NCBI GenBank assembly: GCA_021803205.1
Contig: JAJZMB010000124.1
Span: 21,253 to 85,252 of the forward strand
Source of the DNA: Bacillota bacterium
GTDB lineage: Bacteria; Bacillota; Sulfobacillia; RBS10-35; JAJYVN01
DNA: 64,000 nt
Reading direction: 5' to 3'
Shown here: positions 35,544-44,068 of the stretch, in pieces
Layout of the letters: every line of letters starts with the position of its first letter
Numbering within the stretch: the first letter of the stretch is position 1
The notes under the pieces: generated by a model
Databases searched by the model: none
Told to the model about the DNA's origin: nothing
What the model saw: the letters and a program-made list of their open reading frames with translations, nothing else
Made by a program: the position numbers and the translations under genes

Positions 35544-35819
35544 CGGTTCTTTGCACCTGTCTCGGTTCCAGGTCCCGTGCGTGCGGCTTGCTGGCCTTCG
35601 GGCGCAGCGGCACGTCCCACGGCGAACGGTTGGGGGGGCCTCGGGGGCCTGGCCTGCCCTATCCCGCGGCGGGTACAGGCGCACCGGAGACACCCGCCTA
35701 CCAGGCCATGAGTCGCGCCGGCACCGCGGCGGTTGCGTGTGGAGTACGGATCCGCAACGGCGATGCGCTGGAACGCGCAGCGCCGAGCCTGCGGGTTCGA
35801 CCACTGGGTACGGGGAGGT

Positions 35820-35840
35820 GGCCGCGACACTGTCGCGGCC
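35820..35840. terminator. Compact palindrome between converging genes
   Basis: GGCCGCGACA and its exact complement separated by one base, followed by TTT on the plus strand. It lies in the 377-bp gap between the converging transglycosylase and rqcH genes and probably ends the former. The rest of the gap shows nothing. Confidence 0.5.
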
Positions 35841-35920
35841 TTTCCGCCCTCCGCATGCCTCTGCGGGTGTGTGTCGGCTGGAGCCGTCCCGATCGCGTAC
35901 ATGCGCCGGCTGCCGGGGTG

Positions 35921-37777
35921 TCACTCGCCGCCCGGTCGGGCACGTGCCGGGACGGCGGGGCCGGCACGCGCCGCCGGTTCTTCCCGCGGCGGCAGATCCA
36001 CGGGATCGACGAGCAGCGTGCGTTCCTCTGCATAGAGCACGAAGCCCGGCCGCGCGCCGCCGGGCTTCCAGACGTGGCGTCGGCGGGTATGGTCGACGGG
36101 GATGCGGCGTCCTGACCGTCCGGCGCTGTAGTAAGCGGCGCAGCGCGCCGCCTGCAGCAGCGCCTCCTCCGGCGGGTCCGCGGCCGGCCCTCCCGCGGGC
36201 GGGCGCAGCAGCACGTGGCTGCCGGGCATCTGTTTGGCGTGCAACCAGATGTCGTCCGGGCGGGCCAGACGCATCGTGAGGCGGTCGTTGCCGGCTGCGT
36301 TCCGCCCCACCAGGATCCTCCATCCCGCCGCTGCGGAGAAGACCAGCGGGGGTGCCGGCTCCGGGCGCCGTGTCTCCGCCTTGCCACCCGCCGAGAGGCT
36401 GCCGCGGCCAGCCGGCGCGCGGCGGCGGGCCGCGCGCCGTTGGCGCCCGAGCAGACCCTGCTCCGCCAATTCCGCCTCCAGGGCGGCGAGTTCAGCGGTC
36501 GCTTCGGCCTGCGCCAACGCCAATTCCGCCTCGGCGATATAGCCCAACTCGGACCGACCCAGTTCCAGATGCGCGGCCACCACGCCGGCGGCGCGCCGCT
36601 CCTTCTGATAGCGGCGCAACAGGCGCTGGGCGTTGGCGCTGGCACTGAGGCGCGGATCGAGTTCAATGCCGACCGGGCGCGCCGGATCGGAAAAGGACGG
36701 CAGATCGACGTGGGCGGCTCCCCGCGGCACCAGGTGCGGGTACGTCAGGAGGAGTTCACCGGCCTCGCGCAGGGCCTCTGCGCCGTGGGCCGCCGCCAGT
36801 TCCTCCTCCTGCTTGGCGAGTCTGCGGGCGGTCCGTTCACGGGCCGCCCGCAGGACGGCGGCGATCCGCTGCCGGAGGGCCAGGGTGCGCCGTATCTCCG
36901 TCAGGTCGGCGTAGGCCTGTACACAGGCCTCGCTTGGGGTGGCGGCGCTCGCGGCGGCCGTACCGGGGAGCGGCCAGGCCTGCGGCAGCGGGTCACCGTG
37001 ACTGTCCCTGACCACGCAGGGCCTGAAGGTACTGTTCGCGACGGAGGCGGCCAGTGCGGCCACCACGGCGCCAAGCGGCGGCAGCGATGCGGGCAGACCC
37101 TCCGGTACGGCGGGGCCGCCCGGGGCCCCCGCCGCCCAGGCCCCGAGTGCGCGCGCCAGGGGCCGCGAGACGCCGAAAACCGTCGCGGTGAGTCGCTCCA
37201 CGACCTGCTCGCCGGCCGGCCGGCGCGTCCAGGCGGCCTCCAGGTCGGCCGCGAGTCCGGCCGGTCCCCCCGCCCGCAGGCTGAGTACGGGGTCGACCTT
37301 GCCGGGCGTACGGGGCGGTACGGCGTAGGGCAATCCGGGGAGGGTCTGGCGCACGCGGTTGCAATCTTCGTCGATGCGGCGCAGGGCGTCGAGTACGCGC
37401 CCGTCTGGCCCGACGAGCACCAGATTGGCCAGGTGGCCGGTCAATTCGGCGACCAGGCGCACCACGCGGGGGTTGCCAAGGTCGTCGCGGCTCTGGAACT
37501 CCAACTGCAGCGAGCGTTCCAGGCCATCCTGTGCCGCGGTCAGCAGGCGGCCGCCCTCCACATGCCGGCGCAGGGCCTGGCAGAAGGCGGGCGGTACAGG
37601 CAGGTTGCCGGGCCGCGCCGGTGCCAGATGCACCCGGCCGAGGTCCGGGCGGGCAGAGAGGATCAGGCAGGCGGTGCGGCGCGCCGCGTACAGTTGCAGG
37701 TACACGTCATAGAAGTCGGACTGGCCGGCGCGTTCCACCCGTGCCCCGATCCAGTCCGCGCGGATCTCGGCCGCCAC
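35921..37777 (-). CDS. rqcH: RqcH (NFACT family) ribosome quality control protein
   Basis: About 618 residues with the full NFACT layout: N-terminal domain (Ala-Glu-Leu-Thr-Gly-His-Leu-Ala-Asn-Leu-Val-Leu), a long coiled coil (about 330-460) and the C-terminal NFACT-R domain (Val-Gly-Arg-Asn-Ala-Ala-Gly-Asn-Asp, Asp-Ile-Trp-Leu-His-Ala-Lys). RqcH binds stalled 50S subunits and adds alanine tails. The only normal start is GTG 37777, yet the in-frame codons before it (Asp-Ala-Trp-Leu-Ile-Ala-Ala) continue the family's first helix. So about ten residues are missing from this call; a non-standard start codon or a sequence error is likely. Confidence 0.88.
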   Translation of the reverse strand: MAAEIRADWIGARVERAGQSDFYDVYLQLYAARRTACLILSARPDLGRVHLAPARPGNLPVPPAFCQALRRHVEGGRLLTAAQDGLERSLQLEFQSRDDLGNPRVVRLVAELTGHLANLVLVGPDGRVLDALRRIDEDCNRVRQTLPGLPYAVPPRTPGKVDPVLSLRAGGPAGLAADLEAAWTRRPAGEQVVERLTATVFGVSRPLARALGAWAAGAPGGPAVPEGLPASLPPLGAVVAALAASVANSTFRPCVVRDSHGDPLPQAWPLPGTAAASAATPSEACVQAYADLTEIRRTLALRQRIAAVLRAARERTARRLAKQEEELAAAHGAEALREAGELLLTYPHLVPRGAAHVDLPSFSDPARPVGIELDPRLSASANAQRLLRRYQKERRAAGVVAAHLELGRSELGYIAEAELALAQAEATAELAALEAELAEQGLLGRQRRAARRRAPAGRGSLSAGGKAETRRPEPAPPLVFSAAAGWRILVGRNAAGNDRLTMRLARPDDIWLHAKQMPGSHVLLRPPAGGPAADPPEEALLQAARCAAYYSAGRSGRRIPVDHTRRRHVWKPGGARPGFVLYAEERTLLVDPVDLPPREEPAARAGPAVPARARPGGE

Positions 37778-37893
37778 GGCGGCGATCAGCCAGGCATCCG
37801 CGGTCGCCGCCCCCTCTAAGGATTGCTCCTCGCCAGCCTAATCGAGCGGCGCGCCGCGCGGCAACAGGCCTGGGGGCCGTCCCGCCGCGGGGC

Positions 37894-38100
37894 ATGGTAT
37901 CCTGGGCGGTGAATTCCGCCGCGGGAGGCGTGGACCGCTTGTTGGCCTTGCTGGTCGCCGGTGCCGTGTTCACGCTCAGCTACTGGTGCTTGGGCACGTT
38001 CTCTCTTCTCCGCCGGCCCGGGAAACCCGCCACTCTGCGCTGGGCACTGGCTGCGTTTGTTACGCTTTGGACGGCAGGATTTATCTCCCTGGGCAAGTAA
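37894..38100 (+). CDS. Small two-helix membrane protein
   Basis: Up to 68 residues with two hydrophobic helices (Leu-Ala-Leu-Leu-Val-Ala-Gly-Ala-Val-Phe-Thr-Leu and Trp-Ala-Leu-Ala-Ala-Phe-Val-Thr-Leu-Trp) joined by a short basic loop. Starts possible at ATG 37894, GTG 37930 or TTG 37939; the TTG has GGAGG 10 nt upstream. It is divergent from rqcH and 12 bp before the TPR gene, so it may lead that operon. Not recognised. Confidence 0.5.
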   Translation: MVSWAVNSAAGGVDRLLALLVAGAVFTLSYWCLGTFSLLRRPGKPATLRWALAAFVTLWTAGFISLGK

Positions 38101-38112
38101 TATATCCCATAT

Positions 38113-39273
38113 ATGGACAATGAGTGCTTTTCCAGCTTTCCGGCCCGCGTACGCGACGCGGAGGCGGCGGGTGACTGGACGGCGGCCGAGGACCTAATGG
38201 CGCGGGCGGCGGCCACCGGGTCTCCCTTCTGGCGGGTGGGACTGGCGGACCTGCTCTGCTGGCGCGGCCGGCCGGCCGAAGCCCTGGCCCTGACCGAGGC
38301 GGTGCTGGCCGAGCACCCGGGTTATGCGGGTGCCCTGCGGGTCCGGGGGATGGCGCTGTTCCGCCTGGGCCGGCTGTCGGAGGCGCAGGCGGCATTGGAG
38401 GCGGCCTGGGGGATCCGCCCCGCGCCAGCGGTGGCCTGGTCCCTGGCACGGGTCTGCCGGCGGGCGGCGGGTGTCGCCGCAGCCCTGCAGTGGGCCGAAC
38501 GCGCCTTGCGGGTTTTCCCCGAGGACACCCGGCTGCTGCGGGAGCGCGCCTCTCTGCTGCTCCGGCTCGGCCGCGACGCCGAAGCCGCCGAGGCGGCCGG
38601 ACGCGTGCTGCGGTCGGAGCCCGGCGACGGACGGGCCCTGGCGACCTGGGCCGCGGCGCGAATCCGGTCGCTCCCGCCCGAGGAGGCGGCGGAGCATCTC
38701 GGCCGGCTGCTGCAACTTCCGCGGCTGCGGGCCGTCCCGCAGTTGTGGGCGCTCCACGCCCGGTCGCTGGAGCGGGCCGGGAAGCCCGCGGCGGCCTTGC
38801 GGTCGTGGCGTGCCGCCGCCTCGTCATCCCCAGGGGACCGCCGCGCCGCCGCCGATCTGGTCTTCGCCCTGCGTCGCTGCGGCCGCCGCTCCGAGGCCTT
38901 CGACGGGCTGGCCGCCCTTGTACGGGCCGATCCCGCAGACGCCGCGGTCCTCTCGGCCTTCGTCTACGATGCGCGCCTCCTCTCCCGGCAGGGTTCCGCC
39001 CGGCAGGTCCTCTTCGACCTTCTGCGCCGAGATCCCGGGCGGCGCCATCTCTGGGGTTGGGTGCGACGACTCGGGCTGTCTCCCGGTCCGACGCGACCGG
39101 CAAACCGCGCCCGTCCGGTGCAGGGCATGGTTCGGGCCAGCGGGGGGAAGACCCCGGCGGCACCGCCGGATGGCGCCTCCGGCGGCAGGGCGGGCGGACG
39201 GGCGCGACCCGCCGCGTCCGCTGCCGGGCCCACCGCTTCCGGTGGCTGCGCGCAAAGGGGGAAGACGACGTGA
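38113..39273 (+). CDS. TPR-repeat protein
   Basis: A 386-residue protein made mostly of tetratricopeptide-like helix pairs (about residues 10-330; for example Leu-Arg-Glu-Arg-Ala-Ser-Leu-Leu-Leu-Arg-Leu-Gly-Arg-Asp-Ala-Glu-Ala). The last 50 residues are a Gly/Ala/Pro/Arg-rich tail. There is no signal peptide. An AT-rich stretch precedes the ATG without a ribosome binding site. Its TGA overlaps the GTG of the giant ATPase-PglZ protein, so the two are coupled in translation and probably act together, the TPR part serving as a protein-binding partner. Confidence 0.75.
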   Translation: MDNECFSSFPARVRDAEAAGDWTAAEDLMARAAATGSPFWRVGLADLLCWRGRPAEALALTEAVLAEHPGYAGALRVRGMALFRLGRLSEAQAALEAAWGIRPAPAVAWSLARVCRRAAGVAAALQWAERALRVFPEDTRLLRERASLLLRLGRDAEAAEAAGRVLRSEPGDGRALATWAAARIRSLPPEEAAEHLGRLLQLPRLRAVPQLWALHARSLERAGKPAAALRSWRAAASSSPGDRRAAADLVFALRRCGRRSEAFDGLAALVRADPADAAVLSAFVYDARLLSRQGSARQVLFDLLRRDPGRRHLWGWVRRLGLSPGPTRPANRARPVQGMVRASGGKTPAAPPDGASGGRAGGRARPAASAAGPTASGGCAQRGKTT

Positions 39274-42200
39274 CGGCCACGCTCCGAGTGGGTGATCTGA
39301 TCACCGTGGCGCGTTTCCGGCCCGTGATCCGCCTGGGCGACCTGCGCCGGCCGGATCTCGCCGCCGAACTTGGCGCGGCCTTTGTCCTGACCGAGGACGT
39401 GGAGCACGCACTCCGGACCGTCTTTGCCGATATCACAGCCGGCCGCGGCCGCGGTTACTTCTTGGAGGGTCACTACGGCTCCGGCAAGTCCCACCTGCTC
39501 GGGGTGCTGCACGGCATCCTGGAGGGCACCTTCGCCGCATCCGACGTGGGGTCGGCCGCGGCCCCGGGGTCGAACCGGCTCGGCGGGATTCCCGAGCGCC
39601 TGCCGCTGCCCGTATCGATCTCCCTGGTGGAGCACGCGGGGACCGAGGCGTTGGAAGGTATTGTGCGGCGCCGCTTTGCCCTGGCCGCCGGTTGTGTCCC
39701 ACCCCCGGGCAGCCGGCGGGAGGTCTTCGACTTTCTCGCTGGGGCAGCGCTCCGGCGGCGGGGCGGGGGTGTGGCCTTCTTCCTCGATGAATTGACGGAA
39801 TTCCTGCGCTCCAAACCCGATGCCCGTGCCTTTGCCGAGGACGTGCGCTTCCTCCAGTTCCTGGGGGAGTGGGCCCAGGGGGCCCCGGCCTGGGTCATAC
39901 TCAGTGTGCAGGAAGCGGTGGAACGGACCGGGGACCTGCCCGCGCCGGTCTTCGGCGCCGTGCGCGATCGCTATCCGGTGCGCTTCCGTCTGGGCACCGG
40001 TCACGTGCGCGAACTCATCGCCCGGAGGCTGATCCAGCGCCTGCCGGAGGCGGAGGAAGGCCTGGCCGCCGTCGCGGCGGGTCTGCGGCGTACCTTCGGG
40101 GAGTTTGCGCCGCCCGCCGCCGGACTGCTGTCCCTCTACCCGGTGCACCCCCGGACGGTCGAACTGCTTGACCGTCTGCGCCCGCTGGTCTCTGAGCGGC
40201 GCGGGGTCCTGGATTTCGTTGCCGTGCGCCTCGCCGGCGACGCGGCCCGCCGCATTCCGGCATGGCTGGACCAACCGGCGGATCGCCTCCTCGGTCCGGA
40301 CGCGATCCTCGACCATTTCCGGGACCGGGTGCGCGAGCGGCCGGAGACGGCGCCCCTGATCACCGTCGTCCTCGAACACTTTGAGTGTGAGCTGCCGCGC
40401 TTGTTTCCGGACGCGGAGACGGCCGCCGCGGCACTGCGGCTGGGCAAGGTCCTGATTGCCGGCGCCCTCTGCCCGACGCCGCAGGGCTTCACGGCCGCCG
40501 AACTGACAGGGTCGCTGCTGCACCGCTTGACTGATCTCGACCCGGCGCTCAATCTGGAGTTCATTTCATCTGTCGCCGACCGCATGGCCGCGCACGGGGC
40601 CTATGTGCGGGCCCAGGGCGGGGGAGAGCCGGCCTTCGGCCGGCAGCCCGCCGCCGCTTCGGCGCCGTCGGTCCGGCGCTACTTCTGCGACCTGCGCGCC
40701 GATCTCGGTCCCGCGCTGCGCGGCCGCCTGCAATTCTGGCGCGACGCGCTGCAACCAGGGGACGGCCGCATCTTCCGCGCCCTGCTGCCCTGGTGTGACG
40801 ACCCCTGCCTCCCGCTGCAACGCCTGGCGGCTGCGCCCCGCGGTGGTCCGTGGGATGTCGCCTGGCGCCGCACCGCGCGGCAGGCGGCCGTCTGGCTGAC
40901 CGATCTCGCCGCCCTGGCTGTGGAGGACCTGCGCGAGGCGGTCCGTGCCCTTGAGGTGGCCGAACCCGATGCCCTGGTGCTGGTGGCCGCCGGGGTCCCG
41001 GGCGATCCGGCGCCCCTGCGCCGGCTGTGGACCGAGCGTCTGGCTCCGACCGCGGTGGCGATGCACCCCGATGCACCCGTCCTCTGCTGGCTGCCCCGCC
41101 CGCCCGGTGCGGAGGAAGGCGCCGTGCTGCGTAACGCGGCAGCCCGGGCCATGCTGGCGGAGGAACTTGCGGCCGACGCCTCCGCCACGGGCCGGCGCCT
41201 GTTGCGCCAACTGCGCCTGGAAGAGGGGGAATGGCACGCCCGTGCGGCTCGGCTTCACCGCGACCTCTACCTGGAGGGTGAACTCCATGATGTGCGGGGT
41301 AATGTCGCCAGACCTGCGGATCTCGGTCCGTTGCCCTTCTCCGCCCTCTTGGAGCGGATGCTGGAAGAGCCGTTCCGCCGCCGGTTCCCCCTGCTGCCCG
41401 ATCTGCCCGCGCGACCCGAGGCGTTGCCTCCTGCCGCGGCGACGTCGGTCCTTGGCCGGTTTGTCCGTTCGGGCGCCGCTGAGGGGGACTCGGAGGTGGC
41501 GCAACTCGCGGCCCGCGCGCTGCTGCCGCTCGGCCTTTGTCAGCGCGACGCCCGCGGTCTCCGTCTGGCCGATGACGCGGGCTCGGGACCCCATGCCGCA
41601 CAGGTGACCGCCGCCGTCGCCGGCCGCACTCCGGCCGGCCCCGTGCCCGTTGATCTGGTCTACCTGCGGTTGCGCAAGGGCCCGTCCGGCCTGACCAAAC
41701 CGCTCTTCTCACTTCTCTGCCTTGTGCTGTTGCGTACCGGTGCCGTATCGGCTGTACGCGCCGGCCGGCGGTTGCCCCCTGAGCGGCTCGACCCGGAACG
41801 GCTCTGGCAGGTGGAGGGCCTGTGCGCCGGCGCCTTGGTGCCGCCCGACCTGCGCCCTGCTGTGCGCACGCTGCCCTTCGTGTCCGCTGCGGCACGCGAT
41901 CGCCCGTGGACGCATGCCCTGCAGCGCGAACTGTGGGACGCAGCCTGCGCCTGGCGCCGGCGCTGGGGCGAGCGGCTGCCCGCCCTGCGCGCGGAGGCGG
42001 CGCGTGTTCGCGACTTCCCGGCGCTCCGCGATGTACTGCGGCCCGAACGCCTGGAGGACCTGGACCGGTTGGAGCGGCTCCTGGCCGCAGTGGCGCTGAG
42101 TCTGCCCCCGCACGAGGGGCTCGGTCGGTTGCTCGCGGCGGTGGCCTCCGATCCGGCCGCCGCCGCGGCGGCCCAGAGGGCTGAAGCCCTGGATGTCTTC

Positions 42201-43895
42201 TTGCGGGACCGTCTCGACACATATGTGCAGACGGTCGCGTACCTTGGCGCCGAGGAGTTTGTGCCGCCAGCGGAGTTGGCGGCGGCGGTGTCCGGACTGC
42301 GGGCGCAGTTGGCAGACCCGGAGACCGTCTTCGGACCGGAGTTCGGGCGGGTGCAGGCGGACTTCGGGGCGCTGCGCGCGGCTTATGCCGATGCCTATGC
42401 CGCCGCCCACGCCGCGGCAGTGGGCACGGAGGCCTTCAGCGCCCACGCGGCCATCGGCGGCGGGGCGGCCCGGCGGTTGGCACAACTGGTGGGCGGGCCG
42501 GCCGTCGAGGCCCTGGAAGCTGCGCTCGCCTCAGCCCTCGCCGGGCGCTGCGCTGTTGCCCCGGGTGCTCTGGGCGATCGCCTTCTGCGCTGGCCGTCCT
42601 GCCGCTGCGGTTATCGGTTCGGCCATCCCCCCGCTGCAGTGCAGGGGGATGAACTACGGATACAGGCGGCCGCAGCGGCGGCGGGGGCGCTGCGCGCGCT
42701 GCAGGCACCGGAATGCGCGCGTCGCCTGCGGGCCGCCGGGGGTGCGGCGGCGGGGGAACTCCTCGACCTGCCGGCGGAGGGCGATGCCGTGGCGGACCGG
42801 GCGCTGGCGTTGATCGCCGTGATCGGAGAAGCAACCGTGCGCTCGGCGCTGGGACCGGGACCGGTGCCTGTGGATCGTGAGCTGTCGGTCCTGGGTGAGG
42901 TACTGTCGGGCCGGGATTGGGCGGGAACCGAACTCCTCGCCGCTGTGCGCGCGTGGGTGGGGGATGCCGGTCCCGGCGTGCGGTTACGCGTCGTGTCCGG
43001 TGCGCGCAACCGGGGCCGGGCCGCGGCTCGGGCGGCAGAGGCTGTCGGTGCCCTGCGTATGGCGGTCGGGCGGCCGCCTGCGAACCACCTCGTCTGGGAG
43101 GCGCTCTGGTCGGGTGCGGCCGGGGGATGGGCGTGCCGTGTCGAGGCGGCGGCAGACGAGGTGCGGGACGGCTGGGACCGGCGCGCCGATCCGGCGGTCC
43201 CGCACCTGTCCGGGTGGAGGCGGGAGGCCGGGGAATGCGCGTCACGTCTGGAGCGTATGTTCGCGGCCGATCTGCGGCGCTGGAGCGCGGATGGCTTCCG
43301 CCGGGAGGGACTGGCGCCGGTCGGCCGGGCCCTCGATGCCTGCGCGGGACGCGGTGCCGGCGCCACCTTCGCCTTCTGCGTGGACGCATTGCGGGCCGAC
43401 CTGCTGGAAGCGGTGCTCGATCTGGCGGCATCAGCCCTGCCTCGCCTACGGCCGGTGAGCACGGGAATGGTCTGGGCCGTTTCCCCGACGCTCACGGCCA
43501 CCCAGTTCGAGGCGTGGGCGGCGGCCGGATGGTCTGTGGAGATTGTGCATATCGACGGAGGGGCGGCGGAGGCGGTGGCCGAAGGGGGGCGGGCGGCGTT
43601 AGGTCGCGTGGCATGGGTTCCCGGCAGGCGTTGCGTCTGCAAGTGGGACTTTCTCGACGCACGCCTGCATGCCAGCGACGATGATTTCGGCATGGTCGCC
43701 GCAGAGTTCCGTCTGCGGGCCCACCGGTTGCTCCTGCCCGTGCTGGCCGCCCTGGAGTCTGGGGACCGAGCCGTGCTGTTCGGCGATCACGGCTTCCGCA
43801 TCCGGAATGCGGAGGACGGGACCTGGCGGTACGAACACGGCGGCGACAGCCCGGACGAGGTGCTGGTCCCCTTCTGTGTCCTGGAGGCCGGCTGA
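39270..43895 (+). CDS. BrxC/PglY-like ATPase fused to a PglZ-like phosphatase domain
   Basis: A single 1541-residue protein. The N-terminus has a P-loop Gly-His-Tyr-Gly-Ser-Gly-Lys-Ser-His-Leu (Lys about 73) and Walker B Val-Ala-Phe-Phe-Leu-Asp-Glu-Leu (Asp-Glu 173-174), as in the large BREX ATPases BrxC/PglY. About 1100 mostly helical residues follow. The C-terminus carries alkaline-phosphatase-superfamily motifs typical of PglZ: Phe-Cys-Val-Asp-Ala-Leu-Arg (Asp about 1372), Ser-Pro-Thr-Leu-Thr-Ala-Thr, Phe-Leu-Asp-Ala-Arg-Leu-His, Gly-Asp-His-Gly-Phe (about 1506) and His-Gly-Gly-Asp-Ser (about 1523). The GTG overlaps the TPR stop (GTGA, 39270-39273) with AAGGGGG upstream. No PglX, BrxL or BrxA/B neighbours exist. 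A defence or regulatory role is inference. Confidence 0.75.
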   Translation: MTATLRVGDLITVARFRPVIRLGDLRRPDLAAELGAAFVLTEDVEHALRTVFADITAGRGRGYFLEGHYGSGKSHLLGVLHGILEGTFAASDVGSAAAPGSNRLGGIPERLPLPVSISLVEHAGTEALEGIVRRRFALAAGCVPPPGSRREVFDFLAGAALRRRGGGVAFFLDELTEFLRSKPDARAFAEDVRFLQFLGEWAQGAPAWVILSVQEAVERTGDLPAPVFGAVRDRYPVRFRLGTGHVRELIARRLIQRLPEAEEGLAAVAAGLRRTFGEFAPPAAGLLSLYPVHPRTVELLDRLRPLVSERRGVLDFVAVRLAGDAARRIPAWLDQPADRLLGPDAILDHFRDRVRERPETAPLITVVLEHFECELPRLFPDAETAAAALRLGKVLIAGALCPTPQGFTAAELTGSLLHRLTDLDPALNLEFISSVADRMAAHGAYVRAQGGGEPAFGRQPAAASAPSVRRYFCDLRADLGPALRGRLQFWRDALQPGDGRIFRALLPWCDDPCLPLQRLAAAPRGGPWDVAWRRTARQAAVWLTDLAALAVEDLREAVRALEVAEPDALVLVAAGVPGDPAPLRRLWTERLAPTAVAMHPDAPVLCWLPRPPGAEEGAVLRNAAARAMLAEELAADASATGRRLLRQLRLEEGEWHARAARLHRDLYLEGELHDVRGNVARPADLGPLPFSALLERMLEEPFRRRFPLLPDLPARPEALPPAAATSVLGRFVRSGAAEGDSEVAQLAARALLPLGLCQRDARGLRLADDAGSGPHAAQVTAAVAGRTPAGPVPVDLVYLRLRKGPSGLTKPLFSLLCLVLLRTGAVSAVRAGRRLPPERLDPERLWQVEGLCAGALVPPDLRPAVRTLPFVSAAARDRPWTHALQRELWDAACAWRRRWGERLPALRAEAARVRDFPALRDVLRPERLEDLDRLERLLAAVALSLPPHEGLGRLLAAVASDPAAAAAAQRAEALDVFLRDRLDTYVQTVAYLGAEEFVPPAELAAAVSGLRAQLADPETVFGPEFGRVQADFGALRAAYADAYAAAHAAAVGTEAFSAHAAIGGGAARRLAQLVGGPAVEALEAALASALAGRCAVAPGALGDRLLRWPSCRCGYRFGHPPAAVQGDELRIQAAAAAAGALRALQAPECARRLRAAGGAAAGELLDLPAEGDAVADRALALIAVIGEATVRSALGPGPVPVDRELSVLGEVLSGRDWAGTELLAAVRAWVGDAGPGVRLRVVSGARNRGRAAARAAEAVGALRMAVGRPPANHLVWEALWSGAAGGWACRVEAAADEVRDGWDRRADPAVPHLSGWRREAGECASRLERMFAADLRRWSADGFRREGLAPVGRALDACAGRGAGATFAFCVDALRADLLEAVLDLAASALPRLRPVSTGMVWAVSPTLTATQFEAWAAAGWSVEIVHIDGGAAEAVAEGGRAALGRVAWVPGRRCVCKWDFLDARLHASDDDFGMVAAEFRLRAHRLLLPVLAALESGDRAVLFGDHGFRIRNAEDGTWRYEHGGDSPDEVLVPFCVLEAG

Positions 43896-44068
43896 CCCGG
43901 GTGTTCGCACTCGCATGCAGCACGCTGCCCGGGTCACGGCGGGCCCGGAGGGCACGGTGCCGGGCGGGGGGTGACGGGACGGTCCGCCCGCCGACGGATG
44001 CGGTCAAGACGCAGGGGGATCGGTGCCGTCCCGCCGGCACCACGGAACTCGCCCTGCGCCGTATGCCC

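Noticed and set aside
39270..43895. Complete BREX locus
   Set aside because: No PglX-type methyltransferase, BrxL, BrxA or BrxB neighbours are present; the flanks are rqcH, a kinase and sulfolipid genes.
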